Assembly: GCA_016713405.1 (NCBI GenBank)
Contig: JADJPF010000006.1
Coordinates: 62,001-126,000, forward strand
Origin: Blastocatellia bacterium
GTDB taxonomy: Bacteria; Acidobacteriota; Blastocatellia; Chloracidobacteriales; JADJPF01
Direction: 5' to 3'
DNA: 64,000 nt
The notes beneath the pieces were generated by a model. That model saw only the letters and a program-made list of their open reading frames with translations. It searched no databases and was not told the origin of the DNA. The translations under genes and the position numbers were made by a program. Shown one piece after another: positions 42,746 through 53,077 of the stretch. The stretch's first letter is position 1. The number at the start of each line of letters is the position of its first letter.

Positions 42746-43099
42746 ATGAAAAAATTTATCTTAGCGTTGTCAATTATTATGTCATTATTTGTTATTTCTG
42801 CTGATTCTCAAGTCCCATTTAATAATATTAGATTTTCTACTGAAGCTAAATACTTATCAGATATTCCTAAACCAGAAGATGTTATTGGTCATAAAATCGG
42901 TGAGTATTTTACCCATTATAGCGAGTTAACCGCTTATTATCGGCGTTTGGCGGAAGTTTCACCAAAATTAAAATTAATTGAATATGGGCAAACAAACGAA
43001 AGGCGCAAGCTTCATTTACTTGTAATTAGTAGCCCTGAAAACTTAGCTAATTTAGACAAAATAAAAAAAGATACTGCTCGTTTAAGCGATCCTCGCTAA
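42746..43099 (+). CDS. M14-family zinc metallopeptidase, N-terminal piece (in-frame stop)
   Basis: 117 residues: signal peptide (about 1-21, KKFILALSIIMSLFVISADSQ) and the start of the peptidase domain (SELTAYYRRLAEVSPKLKLIEYGQTNE), then a TAA at 43097-43099. The next frame-identical codons read LSESDMDKLTASLPATAWL, and relatives have K or a similar residue at the stop position (DPRKL-type), so this is a one-base substitution (for example AAA to TAA), not an indel. ATG at 42746 is chosen over a TTG 18 bases earlier. No clear Shine-Dalgarno is seen. Confidence 0.75.
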   Translation: MKKFILALSIIMSLFVISADSQVPFNNIRFSTEAKYLSDIPKPEDVIGHKIGEYFTHYSELTAYYRRLAEVSPKLKLIEYGQTNERRKLHLLVISSPENLANLDKIKKDTARLSDPR

Positions 43100-45484
43100 T
43101 TATCCGAGTCAGACATGGACAAATTAACAGCAAGTCTTCCTGCAACAGCTTGGCTAAATTACAATGTGCATGGCGATGAATCTTGCTCGGCAGAAACAGC
43201 AATGGAAGTTGTTTATCATTTGCTAGCCGACCAAAGCGAAGAAACCGCTAAATTATTAAAAGATTTAATTATTGTTATTGACCCGCTAGTTAACCCTGAT
43301 GGACGAGAGCGTTATGTAACATTTTATGAGCAGGCTCAAGGAAAACATCCAAAGCTTGATAAAAATTCTTTTGAGCATAACCAACCTTGGCCCGGTGGAA
43401 GATTTAATCATTATTTATTTGACTTAAACCGAGATTGGGCTTGGCAAACTCAAATAGAATCAAAATCGCGTGTAAAATTTTATCAAGAATTTTTGCCACA
43501 AGTTTTTGTAGATTTTCATGAAATGGGTGTTGATGCTACTTACTTCTTCCCTCCTTCGGCTAAACCGCAAAATGCTAATATTCCAGAGCTTACCAACAAC
43601 TGGCTAAAGATCTATGGTCAGGGTAATGCTGCAATGTTTGATAAATATGGCTTAAGCTTTTACACTAGCGAAGATTTTGACCTCCATTATCCTAGCTATG
43701 GAGATTCTTGGCCTTCGCTAAATGGTGCAATAGGAATGACTTATGAGCAAGCTGGCAGCGGTCGTGCTGGTCTTAGCATAAGGTTAGATAATAGAGAAAA
43801 AGTTTTAACCCTACGTGAAAGAGCTTGGCATCATTTTCTTAGCTCAATAGCTACTCTTAAAACTACTTCAGATAACCGCCAAGCAAAATTACGTGATTAT
43901 TATAAATTCCGCCTTCAGGCAATTGAGGCAGGAAAAAAAGAGTCGATGAAATCCTTTGTTTTGTTGCCTGGCAATGACCCTAGCCGAACAGCTAAACTTG
44001 TTAATTTGCTGCTAGCTCAAGGAATTGAAGTAGCTAAAGCTAAATCTAGTTTTAAGATAAAAAAAGCACATGGCTATTTTGGTGAAATTATTGAGGAAAA
44101 AGATTTTCCCACAGGTGCTTATATTATTAATCTAAACCAACCAACAGGCTTTTTAGCTCGTGCATTACTTGAACCTGAAGCAGCATTAAAAGACCTTTAT
44201 TTTTATGATATTACAGGCTGGTCACTTCCATTAGCTTACAATATTGAAACCTATTGGTTAGAAGACTTAATTACTAACAACTTAGAGAGTTTATCTAGCC
44301 AAGTTAATTTAAGTGGTCAAGTTATAGGTGGAAAAGCTGGTTATGGTTATGTTTTTAGTTATCAGACTAATGCGGCTGCAAAAACTTTAGCTGAGTTATT
44401 AAAAGAAAATTATGAAGCATTTTTAGTATTAAAGCCTGTAACAATTAATGGTCAGGATTTCCCTGTTGGAGCAGTTGTAGTTCCTGTTGAAACAAATAAA
44501 GCAACGTTGCATGAAAAAATTGCAGAGTTAGCAAAAATTAACGGTCATGACGTGGTAGCTAGCAACAGCGCACGAACACAAAACGGGATTGATTTAGGTT
44601 CAAATCGTGTTCGTCATATTCGTAAGCCTAAAGTTGTAGTAGTAATGGGGCCGGGTGTAAGCGTGACTAATTATGGTTCACTTTGGTATTTGCTAGACGA
44701 AGTTTATTCAATTCCCTTTACTGCTGTTTCCACACAACAATTAGGAGGTTTGGACTTACGCGACTATAACACAATTATTTTTCCAGATGATGATTCTTCA
44801 GGTAAAAATTACTTAGGGTTAGTTGGAAAAGGGACTATTGAAAAACTTTCTCGTTGGGTACGTGATGGAGGCGTATTTATTGGGCTTAAAGGTGGTGCGG
44901 TATTTGCAACAGCTAAAATGTCGGCTATGACTTCTGTCACCTATAGATTATTAGACAAAGCCGAGGAAGAAGAACGAATTGAACGAGAAAAACAACAAGA
45001 AAAACAGGATAAAGATGCGGCTCAACAAACAGTTTCTACATTGCCAGCACTTACAGCTAAAACGCCTGAAGAAGAACTAGCAGAAAAGCTTATTCCCTAC
45101 GAAGAAAAAGAGCGTAAACGGATGATGCAATCTATTCCTGGTACGCTTATGAAATTAAAACTAGATAAAACTCACCCATTAGGAATGGGCTATGAGAAAG
45201 ATTTAGTAATATTAAATAATTCTAGTCCAACGCTAAGTTTAACAACTAAAGGGGATAATGTAGTTTTTTATCCAAAAGAGCAATTTAAGATTAGTGGTTT
45301 TTTAACCCCAGAAAATGAAAAGAAGGTTGCTCTTTCCTCCTATTTACTAAGGGAAAAATCTGGCCGAGGAAGCTTTATTTTGTATGCTGATGACCCTAAT
45401 TTCCGGTCATTTTGGGAAAGCACTACTAGACTGTTTTTAAATAGTATTTTCTTTGGAAATATTTCAGATCCAAATGTAGAGTAA
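43100..45484 (+). CDS. M14-family zinc metallopeptidase, main piece
   Basis: 794 residues after the in-frame stop (first ATG at 43115). Zinc ligands: HGDES (HxxE), and the third His probably in FVDFHEMG; DPLVNPDGRERY gives the substrate-binding Arg region, and YEQAGSGRAG lies near the catalytic Glu. The C-terminal half (about 500-780) has a glutamine-amidotransferase-like fold (VVVMGPGVSVTNYGS; LRDYNTIIFPDDDS; WVRDGGVFIGLKGG), common in these ~900-residue secreted acidobacterial carboxypeptidase-like proteins. With the N-terminus restored it is an exported peptidase for amino acid acquisition (inference). It converges with the giant surface protein gene. Confidence 0.88.
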   Translation, partial: LSESDMDKLTASLPATAWLNYNVHGDESCSAETAMEVVYHLLADQSEETAKLLKDLIIVIDPLVNPDGRERYVTFYEQAQGKHPKLDKNSFEHNQPWPGGRFNHYLFDLNRDWAWQTQIESKSRVKFYQEFLPQVFVDFHEMGVDATYFFPPSAKPQNANIPELTNNWLKIYGQGNAAMFDKYGLSFYTSEDFDLHYPSYGDSWPSLNGAIGMTYEQAGSGRAGLSIRLDNREKVLTLRERAWHHFLSSIATLKTTSDNRQAKLRDYYKFRLQAIEAGKKESMKSFVLLPGNDPSRTAKLVNLLLAQGIEVAKAKSSFKIKKAHGYFGEIIEEKDFPTGAYIINLNQPTGFLARALLEPEAALKDLYFYDITGWSLPLAYNIETYWLEDLITNNLESLSSQVNLSGQVIGGKAGYGYVFSYQTNAAAKTLAELLKENYEAFLVLKPVTINGQDFPVGAVVVPVETNKATLHEKIAELAKINGHDVVASNSARTQNGIDLGSNRVRHIRKPKVVVVMGPGVSVTNYGSLWYLLDEVYSIPFTAVSTQQLGGLDLRDYNTIIFPDDDSSGKNYLGLVGKGTIEKLSRWVRDGGVFIGLKGGAVFATAKMSAMTSVTYRLLDKAEEEERIEREKQQEKQDKDAAQQTVSTLPALTAKTPEEELAEKLIPYEEKERKRMMQSIPGTLMKLKLDKTHPLGMGYEKDLVILNNSSPTLSLTTKGDNVVFYPKEQFKISGFLTPENEKKVALSSYLLREKSGRGSFILYADDPNFRSFWESTTRLFLNSIFFGNISDPNVE

Positions 45485-45492
45485 TCATTTAT

Positions 45493-45540
45493 TTTGTTGC
45501 ATTTAACTTGGCTCTATGAAACCAAGCTAAATGCAACAAA
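45493..45540. terminator. Bidirectional terminator hairpin
   Basis: TTTGTTGCATTTAACTTGG pairs with CCAAGCTAAATGCAACAAA, 18 of 19 positions, around a 10-base loop. It lies between the convergent M14 peptidase and giant-protein genes and starts 9 bases after the former's stop. Confidence 0.82.
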
Positions 45541-45552
45541 TGATTAGCTAAA

Positions 45553-48500
45553 CTATCTTAGACCTGTTGTAACGAGTAAAGTATTATCATTAGTAAAAAT
45601 AACTTTAGGATAACGGTCTAAGTGTTCAGGATCCCCATACCAAATTTTACTAGTAATTACCTTTCCATTTCTTCCAGCAAAAAACTTAATTGCTCCATTA
45701 GGCAGCATTTTCATTGATATAGAGCGTTTTTCTTGTGGTGCTAGTCGATCATTTGGAGCAAAATTTTCCCCATCTATAAAAATGTGTACATTGTCTGTAG
45801 ATTTATTTTCAACAATAGCAGTAACTTGCAAACCAGTTTTAATTGGTGGATCAGGTTTGTTTATAGGATCTGTTGGTTTGTTAGTTGGCTTATCAATTGG
45901 TTTATCTACAGGAATATTTGTTGAATTAAAAGCTCTTCCTATCAGAGCAATATCTTTAGCTCCAAACCAACCATTACCAGAAAGTTCCATACGAAAAGTT
46001 TTTGCAACAATAGGAGGTGTTAAAACTTTTCGGTAAGATGGAATAGAATTTCCAATTCCACCAAAAGAAAGTTCTCGCAAATTTATGTTAGTTTCTTTAA
46101 GTTCATCAACTACTACCCATTGACCATTAGCTAGTTGAAGTTTTATCACTATACGACTATTTTTTGTTGTGACATCTGTTCCAGCTTGACCTATACGAAT
46201 TTCTCTAATTTCATAAAGCCCTGATAAATCTCGCTCTATCCAGTCAGATTGATTACGAGAATTACACCAACTACCACCAGTAAAGACATCTCCTTTGCAA
46301 TTAGGAGCATAACTAGTGCCTGTGCTTGTGTAACCTGCTGTAATACGATCTCCAACTACAACAGGCTTATCTATTGGTTTGTCTGTTGGTTTAGAGGGGT
46401 CAGTTTTTCCAGTGCTAGTTACTTTTGTTAAAGAAAAGTCTGAAAAACTAGCTTGGAAAGTGCTGTTGCTATGTTGATGAATTAAAGTTAATCCAGCAGC
46501 AATATTAGCAGGAAAATTAGCTGTAATTGTTCCTACTTTTTGCCAATCTCGGCCATTAGCACTTGCCCAACCAGTGAAGTTGTTAGCTCTTCGTTCAAGT
46601 TTAAGGTAGAAATCATTAGCAGAAAACGCTATATGAGATCGTCCAACTTCACGACCTTCAGCAAAAGCAAAAATTACTATATGATGCCCACCAATCGCAC
46701 CATCTAAACCACGTTCAAAACGAATAACAGAAGTTTTACCAACATTTACTGCCAAGCCTGCGCCGTTATAACCATCGCTGCGCCATTGTGAATTTACTCT
46801 TACTTGTAAGTTAAAATCACCTGTAACTTGTTTAGTTAAACGAGGAGCATCAAAGTTAAAAGCAGGCCATAAATCATTACCATTTGGAGCGCGAATTATT
46901 ATTGTATTGCCAGACAAGTTATAACTAGCATCTGCTTTAGGATCAAACCAATCCCAACGTGTGCCAGAAAGGTCTATTGTCCCAGTTTCACCTTTTTTCC
47001 CTGTGTCACTGCCTTGATTATTTATTTTGTTTAGCTTGTCTTGTAAAACTTTAATGTGTGCCGCTAAATTAGCATCCGGCAAAATAGCAAGGCTTTGTTG
47101 GTATTTATCAATTGCTCCTTTTAAGTCACCAGCATTTTCTAGCTTTTGACCTTCAGCACGAAGTTTTTTAGCTTGGTCTAATTTAGAATTTTCTTTTGTT
47201 ATCCTATTGAGCTTATTTAAGATGCTATCTCGATAACGTTTTGCATTAACATTATTAGGTTGTAGTTGTATTAGCTCATCAGCATCTCTTAAAGCTTGTT
47301 GCAAAACATTAACAGGCGTATCTAGGCTAGGATTTTCTGCTATTGGGCGAACTGTAGAAAGTAGCTCATTAACACGTCTATTTTTAATAAACGCTTCCTC
47401 TCGCAGCTTGATATATTTAGCTGTTTCTGGATCTCGATTATTCCAGTAATTATTAAAGTTAACAAAACCTTGGTCAAAATCTCTTAATGCTCCAGCATAA
47501 TCATATTGTCTAAGCTTATTTTCTCCAGCTTGCAAAATACGGCGAATATTTTCTTTTTCAGCCAACATCTTACGCGACCAGTTTTCTTGATTAGTAAGCT
47601 GTTCTTGAGCATATCGATCTAGCTTCATAGTGCTACGGATTTGGTTAATCATATCTATGGCTTTTTGGAAATCTCTCTCTTCATTGGCTTTGCGTACTTC
47701 ATTAAGTATTGTTTGAATTTTATTGTTGTACTCATTCCAACTTGTAGAAAGTTCTTGCGCCATATCTACAACAGGTTGATATTTAGGATGTAGGTTTTGA
47801 GCAATAACTAATGCTGCTTGTGCTTCTGCAAATCTAGCTTCATTAATTAACTGTTGAGTAATGTTAAGTTGTGACATTACTTTGTTTCGTTCTGTTTTTA
47901 GCTTTTGCTCATATTGAATAGCTTGAGAATTTTCTGGATCTTGTCTAACAGCTTGTTCCATAACTAGAATAGCTTCATCAAGTTTACCTAATTGAACTAA
48001 GTTTTCAGCTTCTTTTATTTTTGCTGATAGATCTATTCCAAGCACTTCAATATCAATAGTTTGTGAAGCAGTCTTACCGCGTAAGTCTGTAACTGTAACT
48101 GTAACGCTAAATTTACCTTTTTGACCTGCTCTGACTTTAACAACTTCTCGTCGGTCTTCAACTAGTGGCCCTCGCCAAACATAACTAAATGGAGCAACAC
48201 CGTTTTTAATTTCTACCTTAATGTCAGTTACTTCATTAGTGTTAAGCTTAGTTTTAGTTGCTAAGAGTTTTACGGTCATAGGAGCAGCCTTTTCGCCAGA
48301 TTCTAAAACTGTAAAACTAGTTTTTGCTGTCCCAAGAAAAACCCCATCATTATCTTTAGCAACTACAATTGCTTCTGCTGTGCCTGGTTCATGGCGTGAA
48401 ATGGTTGGAGTTTGAGAAATGTTATTGCCAATTGTTGTGCCAGAATTAACTGCCCAATCCCAGCGCACGCCGTTTGGTTGAGGCTCGCCAATTACCTCAG

Positions 48501-49008
48501 CTTTTACTGTCACCATTTGATCAGTAATGTAAGTTCCTTTTGGAACAGGCACTAGAGTTTGTTTAACAGGATCCCAAACAGTAGGAGTTGGGCCAGAATA
48601 AGTTGCTCCAACTACTTCAGCCTTAACTTGATAAGCTGTTGCTGTGTAATTTGCTTTAATTTCTGCTAGTTCATCGCCTAAAGTAGGAATTTTAGCTATA
48701 GCAAGTAATTCAAAAGGCTTAGTCTCTCGTAACTTAAAGCCTATTTCGTTGCTATTATTGCTATATTCCATTCGGTTGCTAGATATTGGACTACTCCAAA
48801 CATAATTGACTAAATTGCTATCAATTTCAGGAATGGTTGTAATAGTCACCTTGATTTCTTGTCCTACTTTTGCACCACTTGGAGGGTCAAAAACAACTTG
48901 AAATTTAGGTGGAACTACATTTATTACTTGTTGTTTAGCTTCGCCAATGGTGGCCCCATTTTTATCTAAAACTTGCGCCCAAATAGCTACTTCCCCAATT
49001 CGGTCCAA
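45553..49008 (-). CDS. Giant surface protein, C-terminal half: PKD-like, TPR-like, DUF1349 and F5/8C-type domains (frameshifted)
   Basis: 1,151 residues continuing the frame that opens at 53077. PKD/Ig-like domains (about 1-330; VKLLATKTKLNTNEVTDIKVEI) lead into a coiled-coil/TPR-like region (about 330-670; AENLVQLGKLDEAILVMEQA). A DUF1349-type concanavalin-like domain follows (about 690-880; RWDWFDPKADASYNL, NGRDWQKVGTI), then an F5/8 type C-like beta-sandwich (about 900-1035; QSDWIERDLSGLYEIREIRIG) and a small C-terminal sheet. Thr/Pro/Asp/Lys linkers with repeated DKPIDKP flank the sugar-binding domains. Together they suggest adhesion to polysaccharide. The join is a one-T excess in TTTTT near 49006, reading STDIILDRIGEVAIWAQV. 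Confidence 0.83.
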   Translation of the reverse strand: MDRIGEVAIWAQVLDKNGATIGEAKQQVINVVPPKFQVVFDPPSGAKVGQEIKVTITTIPEIDSNLVNYVWSSPISSNRMEYSNNSNEIGFKLRETKPFELLAIAKIPTLGDELAEIKANYTATAYQVKAEVVGATYSGPTPTVWDPVKQTLVPVPKGTYITDQMVTVKAEVIGEPQPNGVRWDWAVNSGTTIGNNISQTPTISRHEPGTAEAIVVAKDNDGVFLGTAKTSFTVLESGEKAAPMTVKLLATKTKLNTNEVTDIKVEIKNGVAPFSYVWRGPLVEDRREVVKVRAGQKGKFSVTVTVTDLRGKTASQTIDIEVLGIDLSAKIKEAENLVQLGKLDEAILVMEQAVRQDPENSQAIQYEQKLKTERNKVMSQLNITQQLINEARFAEAQAALVIAQNLHPKYQPVVDMAQELSTSWNEYNNKIQTILNEVRKANEERDFQKAIDMINQIRSTMKLDRYAQEQLTNQENWSRKMLAEKENIRRILQAGENKLRQYDYAGALRDFDQGFVNFNNYWNNRDPETAKYIKLREEAFIKNRRVNELLSTVRPIAENPSLDTPVNVLQQALRDADELIQLQPNNVNAKRYRDSILNKLNRITKENSKLDQAKKLRAEGQKLENAGDLKGAIDKYQQSLAILPDANLAAHIKVLQDKLNKINNQGSDTGKKGETGTIDLSGTRWDWFDPKADASYNLSGNTIIIRAPNGNDLWPAFNFDAPRLTKQVTGDFNLQVRVNSQWRSDGYNGAGLAVNVGKTSVIRFERGLDGAIGGHHIVIFAFAEGREVGRSHIAFSANDFYLKLERRANNFTGWASANGRDWQKVGTITANFPANIAAGLTLIHQHSNSTFQASFSDFSLTKVTSTGKTDPSKPTDKPIDKPVVVGDRITAGYTSTGTSYAPNCKGDVFTGGSWCNSRNQSDWIERDLSGLYEIREIRIGQAGTDVTTKNSRIVIKLQLANGQWVVVDELKETNINLRELSFGGIGNSIPSYRKVLTPPIVAKTFRMELSGNGWFGAKDIALIGRAFNSTNIPVDKPIDKPTNKPTDPINKPDPPIKTGLQVTAIVENKSTDNVHIFIDGENFAPNDRLAPQEKRSISMKMLPNGAIKFFAGRNGKVITSKIWYGDPEHLDRYPKVIFTNDNTLLVTTGLR

Positions 49009-52000
49009 AAATTATGTCTGTACTACCATTAGCACTTTCTACAGGGCTAAAGTTAAGATTTTGTGAGGCTTGCCAGTAGACACGAAAACCTCCTGGCGTA
49101 ATATTTAGCTTACGTTTTGTCCCGTAAACAATTTGTCCTTCTAAACCTGTGATTTTAACTTCTAATTTTTCAACTTTGATTTCAATAGAGGCTGAAGCCG
49201 TTTGTTTATCGCTACTTGTTACTGTAACAGTTAGTTTTTCTAGCCCAGGTTTAGAGCTAACAAAGTCTATTTTTCCGCCTTTACCGCCATGTTGACCTGT
49301 CCATTGATAATTGTAAGGAGGCTTTCCGCCTGTAACATTTGCTGTAATGGTTATAGGTTGTTGACCCGGACGATAAACTTTATTAGTTGCTGTAAGGTTA
49401 ACAGCTAGTTTGGCTGCAAAATCAGAGCCATCAAGTTTTGGCCCGGTATAAGGAGTTTTAGCAAATTTTGGATCTGGGCCTATTCTAAGCCCTGTTACAA
49501 TTGCTTTTGCCTCTGCTGAAACAGATTGTGTAAGAGGCTCTAACCAAGGACGATCTTCATTGTCATGTGAACCCCCACCAGAGCCAAAATAATGCACACC
49601 AATAATTACTTGTCCTTTAATTAAGTAACCAATACTAGAACCAGCATAAGTTGAACAACCTACGTAACCAGTCATCCAACCGCCATAACCAGCACTAAAA
49701 GAGAGTTTTTTCTCTAGTGCGTACCCCTTAAAATCAGCTATTGAAATTGGAACTAATTCTTGTTCCTTGCTAGCAGCTTCTTTTAAGTGTTTAGCTATAT
49801 CTTCTGTATTTTTAAAGCTATAGCGGTCTGTCCAATAAGCTAAAGCTTCACCCCAAACAGATGCAGTGCTAACATAAGAAGGATCACCTTCAGCACTATA
49901 TTGCAACCGAGGCCCATTTTTTATTGGCTTACGTTTTAAGCTTAAACTTAAGCCTGTGTTGCCTTCCCAAATTTCGCTCGCGCTACCTTGAAAATAAACA
50001 GGTTTAACAATTATTTCTGCAAAACCTTGGTCTAGCTCACGACGATTTTCATCATAAAGTACTATTCCTATTTTCTTTTTACTTACTATAGGTTGATTAG
50101 TTTTTTGATCTTTATCCAAATAACCATTGGAATATTGCATTTTAATTTCACTACCTTCTTGACCAGAAGGTTTATCTGAAAGCAATATTCCTCCATACCA
50201 ATAAACACTTTTTACTTTTCCAGCTAATTCTTTAGGTATTTCTGCTTTAACATCAAAAATATCTGTTGCATTAACTTCTTTTGGAGCAGTAACTAACAAG
50301 CGAGTAGGAATTGTGATGTTATGAATTGCCTCGCCTATTTTTTGTTCTTTTTTGTTAATTGTTGCAAATACTTCACACTTAAGAGCAGTTAAACCAGGTT
50401 CTTTAGCTTCAAATGAAATGCTAGAACTAGTGCCTTCTCCATGACTCCAAGCATAACGCAAGGAATAATTATAAACAGGCTTTTGATTAATTGTTCCATC
50501 AACCGAAGCGGAATAATATTCTGTTTGACCTAGTTTTAAGAGTGCAGCACCATTAATTTTTACTTTTACGCTAGATTGTAGAGCTTTTTCTTTTCCAACC
50601 GTTACAGTATGAATAGGAGAGTCTAGCAATTTTTGGCTTCCAGTGCTGCTACTATAAAATTCAACTCTAATTTTATGACTACCTTCTTTTTCTAGTGGTA
50701 GAGCAAAGGAAAAACCTTCTCCTAACTTGGTTGTGTCGTTATACCAAACTAACTTAATATTTTTAAGCTGTTTTAATGGAGCATTTAGCTCGGTAGTTAA
50801 ATTTACTGTAGTGTTTAACTCGCCCTTGCTATCACCAACAATTTTTAACTCAGCGTGTTGTAAACATTTATTGTCCGTAAGTTTTGCCCGTAAAATGGTG
50901 ATTTCATAAGCAGTTCGGTTTTCCATAAAAGCAATAAACAAGTTATGTTTTTGCTTATCGTTTTCTACCAATACACAACCAGCAAGCTTTTCTTGAAAAG
51001 CTATATCATCAGTAAAACTAACCCAACTACTTAAAAGCTTTTCTAAATTGCTTTTAGTTAACTGTTCACCCACAGCAGCTTTAATGTGAATTAGTGCGTC
51101 AGCAATATCAATTAATTTATCATTTACACGTCGTGTTATTGCTGTGCCATCTAGCTCATAAGTTGAGTCTGAAAACCAACCATCATTTATTTGAAACTTA
51201 TTAGTTTTATTTTTTAATGAGCTAATTATACCAGCTAAGTCCTCATTGGTAAGTAAATAGAGGGTTTCCCCTGTGCTAGTAGCTAAAATGGTTTGTAGAG
51301 CCGTAAAATTAGAACAAACCGTAGCTAATTGCTTATAAAGTGAATCATCTAGCTTAATAGGAATTTGGTTTGTATCTGGAACAAAGTAGTAAATATTTGT
51401 ATTTTCTATATGGAAAACACGTAAGCCAGACTTTTCAAATTCTTTAGCAATTTCTACTAACCCAGTATGATTTTCTGCAAAATAACGACCTGCTGTAGAA
51501 TGTTGTAGTCCACCAATTAAATCTATTCCAATACCGTCGCCACGCGCCTTTAACATAGCACGCATTTTTGTGTCAATTCCTTCGCCAGCTTTAAGAGCGT
51601 CTGCATAAAACTTAAAAAATTGACCAACAGTTTCCGCCATAATTGGAGGAAAATATCCAACTACTCTGTCTATAGCATCTCCAACAGCAGACATTCCAGC
51701 AATTAAATTTGCAGTTGTAGTTGTGCGAGTTGAATCAGAATTAAGTAAGTTTTGGTAGTTGCTTAAATGTCCATGAAAAACTTTAATTACCCTCCAAGCC
51801 GTTTGAATACGCTTTAAGACTTTTTCTGATTGTTCAAAAGTCTTTTTAACTCTATCTATTTTTTGTAAAGAGTTATTTTTCTCAGCTAGGTTTTTTACTA
51901 AATTATCTTGGACTTTTTTAAGTTGTGGGGTATGAAAATCTGTTGCTAAAAATAGTCCAAGTGTGTTTTTAGTGTCCTTAATTTCTTTAGATTGATAGTC

Positions 52001-53077
52001 TTTGATAAAACCATTGATGGCTTTAACTGCATCTAACGCACCATCAAGATAAGCACCTTCAGAAATGCTTTTAATCGCGCTAAGTGTTCCTTGCCCTAGC
52101 TCTAAGCGTTTGCTAACTTCTTTAAGCTGTTTTTCATCATAAACAATTTCTGCCAGCTTTGAACCTATATCAACAGCATTTCCAGCACCATCTAAAAACT
52201 CTCCTTTTTGGATATTGTAATAAATATCATAAGCCTTAAACGCGCTAGATAAGCCATTTTGAGCTATTTGCATTTTTTGTTGTAAGTCTTTTACTGTATC
52301 AAGTTGCTCAGTAATTTCTCTTTTACGCGCCGCGGCTTCTTTACGTAGATTTTCTATTATTTTTTCTTGTTGTGGGTTAAAAGGCAGATTAGCCTTGTCT
52401 AGCGTTAAGATAACGCCTTGAGCGTCTTTAGTTTGTTCTAACCAATCAGTATAAAAAGCTTCCTCTTGTTTTAGATTATCAGTTATTGCAGTTAAATAAG
52501 TTTCGGAAGCACCATTAACTACAGTAGATTCACGTAAATAGCTAACTATTTCTCGTAAACCTTCTTTTTCTTTTTCTTCCTTAGCAACCTGTTCTGCTAC
52601 TTCTGCACGTTCCATAGCAAGTTTAGCTGCTAGGTGATTTCGCCTTTCCAAATCTTCAAAAAAATTTAATGGCAAAATTGCTCTTGGGTTGTCCTCCATT
52701 ATTTTTAGCCATTGAGATGTTTTTGTGTTTAGAGCATAAAATTCCTTTTCTAAACTTCCAATGTCTTGTTGAGTAGTTGGTAAAAATATAGTTTCTAAGT
52801 TATTAATTGCTGCTTGTTCTACTACTAATGGAAGAAAAGAGGCAAATACCAACAAAATAATAATTAGGAAAATAAAACAGCGTTTAATTATTTCTGAAAA
52901 TTTGTTTTTTTTTGCTGCTTCTTTAGAGCTATTTGCAGTGTAAGTTTGCTGATTACGTATTTTGCTAGCTTCAGCCAATTGTTGTTCAGATTTTGCAGTG
53001 AGTTGAAGGAAATTAGCTGAAGACTGTTTGGTCTGATTACGAAAACGGGGCTTAGTCCAAAATGATTTTATTGACAT
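48962..53077 (-). CDS. Giant surface protein, N-terminal half: TM anchor, coiled coils, PKD/CAP-like region
   Basis: 1,371 residues. Positions 1-64 are basic and cytoplasmic; a transmembrane helix follows (about 65-86, RCFIFLIIILLVFASFLPLVV); then long coiled coils (about 90-430), an unassigned Ser/Lys-rich region (430-720), and repeated Ig/PKD-like sandwiches (about 720-1330; SVKVKINGAALLKLGQTEYY; TNKVYRPGQQPITITANVTGG). A Gly/Tyr-rich insert around 1090-1190 (FSAGYGGWMTGYVGCSTYAG) is unusual. Unlike a secreted adhesin it has an uncleaved internal helix rather than a signal peptide. AAAGGAGG is 7 bases before the ATG, the strongest Shine-Dalgarno in the window. Reconstructed length is about 2,500 residues. 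Confidence 0.83.
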   Translation of the reverse strand: MSIKSFWTKPRFRNQTKQSSANFLQLTAKSEQQLAEASKIRNQQTYTANSSKEAAKKNKFSEIIKRCFIFLIIILLVFASFLPLVVEQAAINNLETIFLPTTQQDIGSLEKEFYALNTKTSQWLKIMEDNPRAILPLNFFEDLERRNHLAAKLAMERAEVAEQVAKEEKEKEGLREIVSYLRESTVVNGASETYLTAITDNLKQEEAFYTDWLEQTKDAQGVILTLDKANLPFNPQQEKIIENLRKEAAARKREITEQLDTVKDLQQKMQIAQNGLSSAFKAYDIYYNIQKGEFLDGAGNAVDIGSKLAEIVYDEKQLKEVSKRLELGQGTLSAIKSISEGAYLDGALDAVKAINGFIKDYQSKEIKDTKNTLGLFLATDFHTPQLKKVQDNLVKNLAEKNNSLQKIDRVKKTFEQSEKVLKRIQTAWRVIKVFHGHLSNYQNLLNSDSTRTTTTANLIAGMSAVGDAIDRVVGYFPPIMAETVGQFFKFYADALKAGEGIDTKMRAMLKARGDGIGIDLIGGLQHSTAGRYFAENHTGLVEIAKEFEKSGLRVFHIENTNIYYFVPDTNQIPIKLDDSLYKQLATVCSNFTALQTILATSTGETLYLLTNEDLAGIISSLKNKTNKFQINDGWFSDSTYELDGTAITRRVNDKLIDIADALIHIKAAVGEQLTKSNLEKLLSSWVSFTDDIAFQEKLAGCVLVENDKQKHNLFIAFMENRTAYEITILRAKLTDNKCLQHAELKIVGDSKGELNTTVNLTTELNAPLKQLKNIKLVWYNDTTKLGEGFSFALPLEKEGSHKIRVEFYSSSTGSQKLLDSPIHTVTVGKEKALQSSVKVKINGAALLKLGQTEYYSASVDGTINQKPVYNYSLRYAWSHGEGTSSSISFEAKEPGLTALKCEVFATINKKEQKIGEAIHNITIPTRLLVTAPKEVNATDIFDVKAEIPKELAGKVKSVYWYGGILLSDKPSGQEGSEIKMQYSNGYLDKDQKTNQPIVSKKKIGIVLYDENRRELDQGFAEIIVKPVYFQGSASEIWEGNTGLSLSLKRKPIKNGPRLQYSAEGDPSYVSTASVWGEALAYWTDRYSFKNTEDIAKHLKEAASKEQELVPISIADFKGYALEKKLSFSAGYGGWMTGYVGCSTYAGSSIGYLIKGQVIIGVHYFGSGGGSHDNEDRPWLEPLTQSVSAEAKAIVTGLRIGPDPKFAKTPYTGPKLDGSDFAAKLAVNLTATNKVYRPGQQPITITANVTGGKPPYNYQWTGQHGGKGGKIDFVSSKPGLEKLTVTVTSSDKQTASASIEIKVEKLEVKITGLEGQIVYGTKRKLNITPGGFRVYWQASQNLNFSPVESANGSTDIIFGPNWGSSYLGASFR

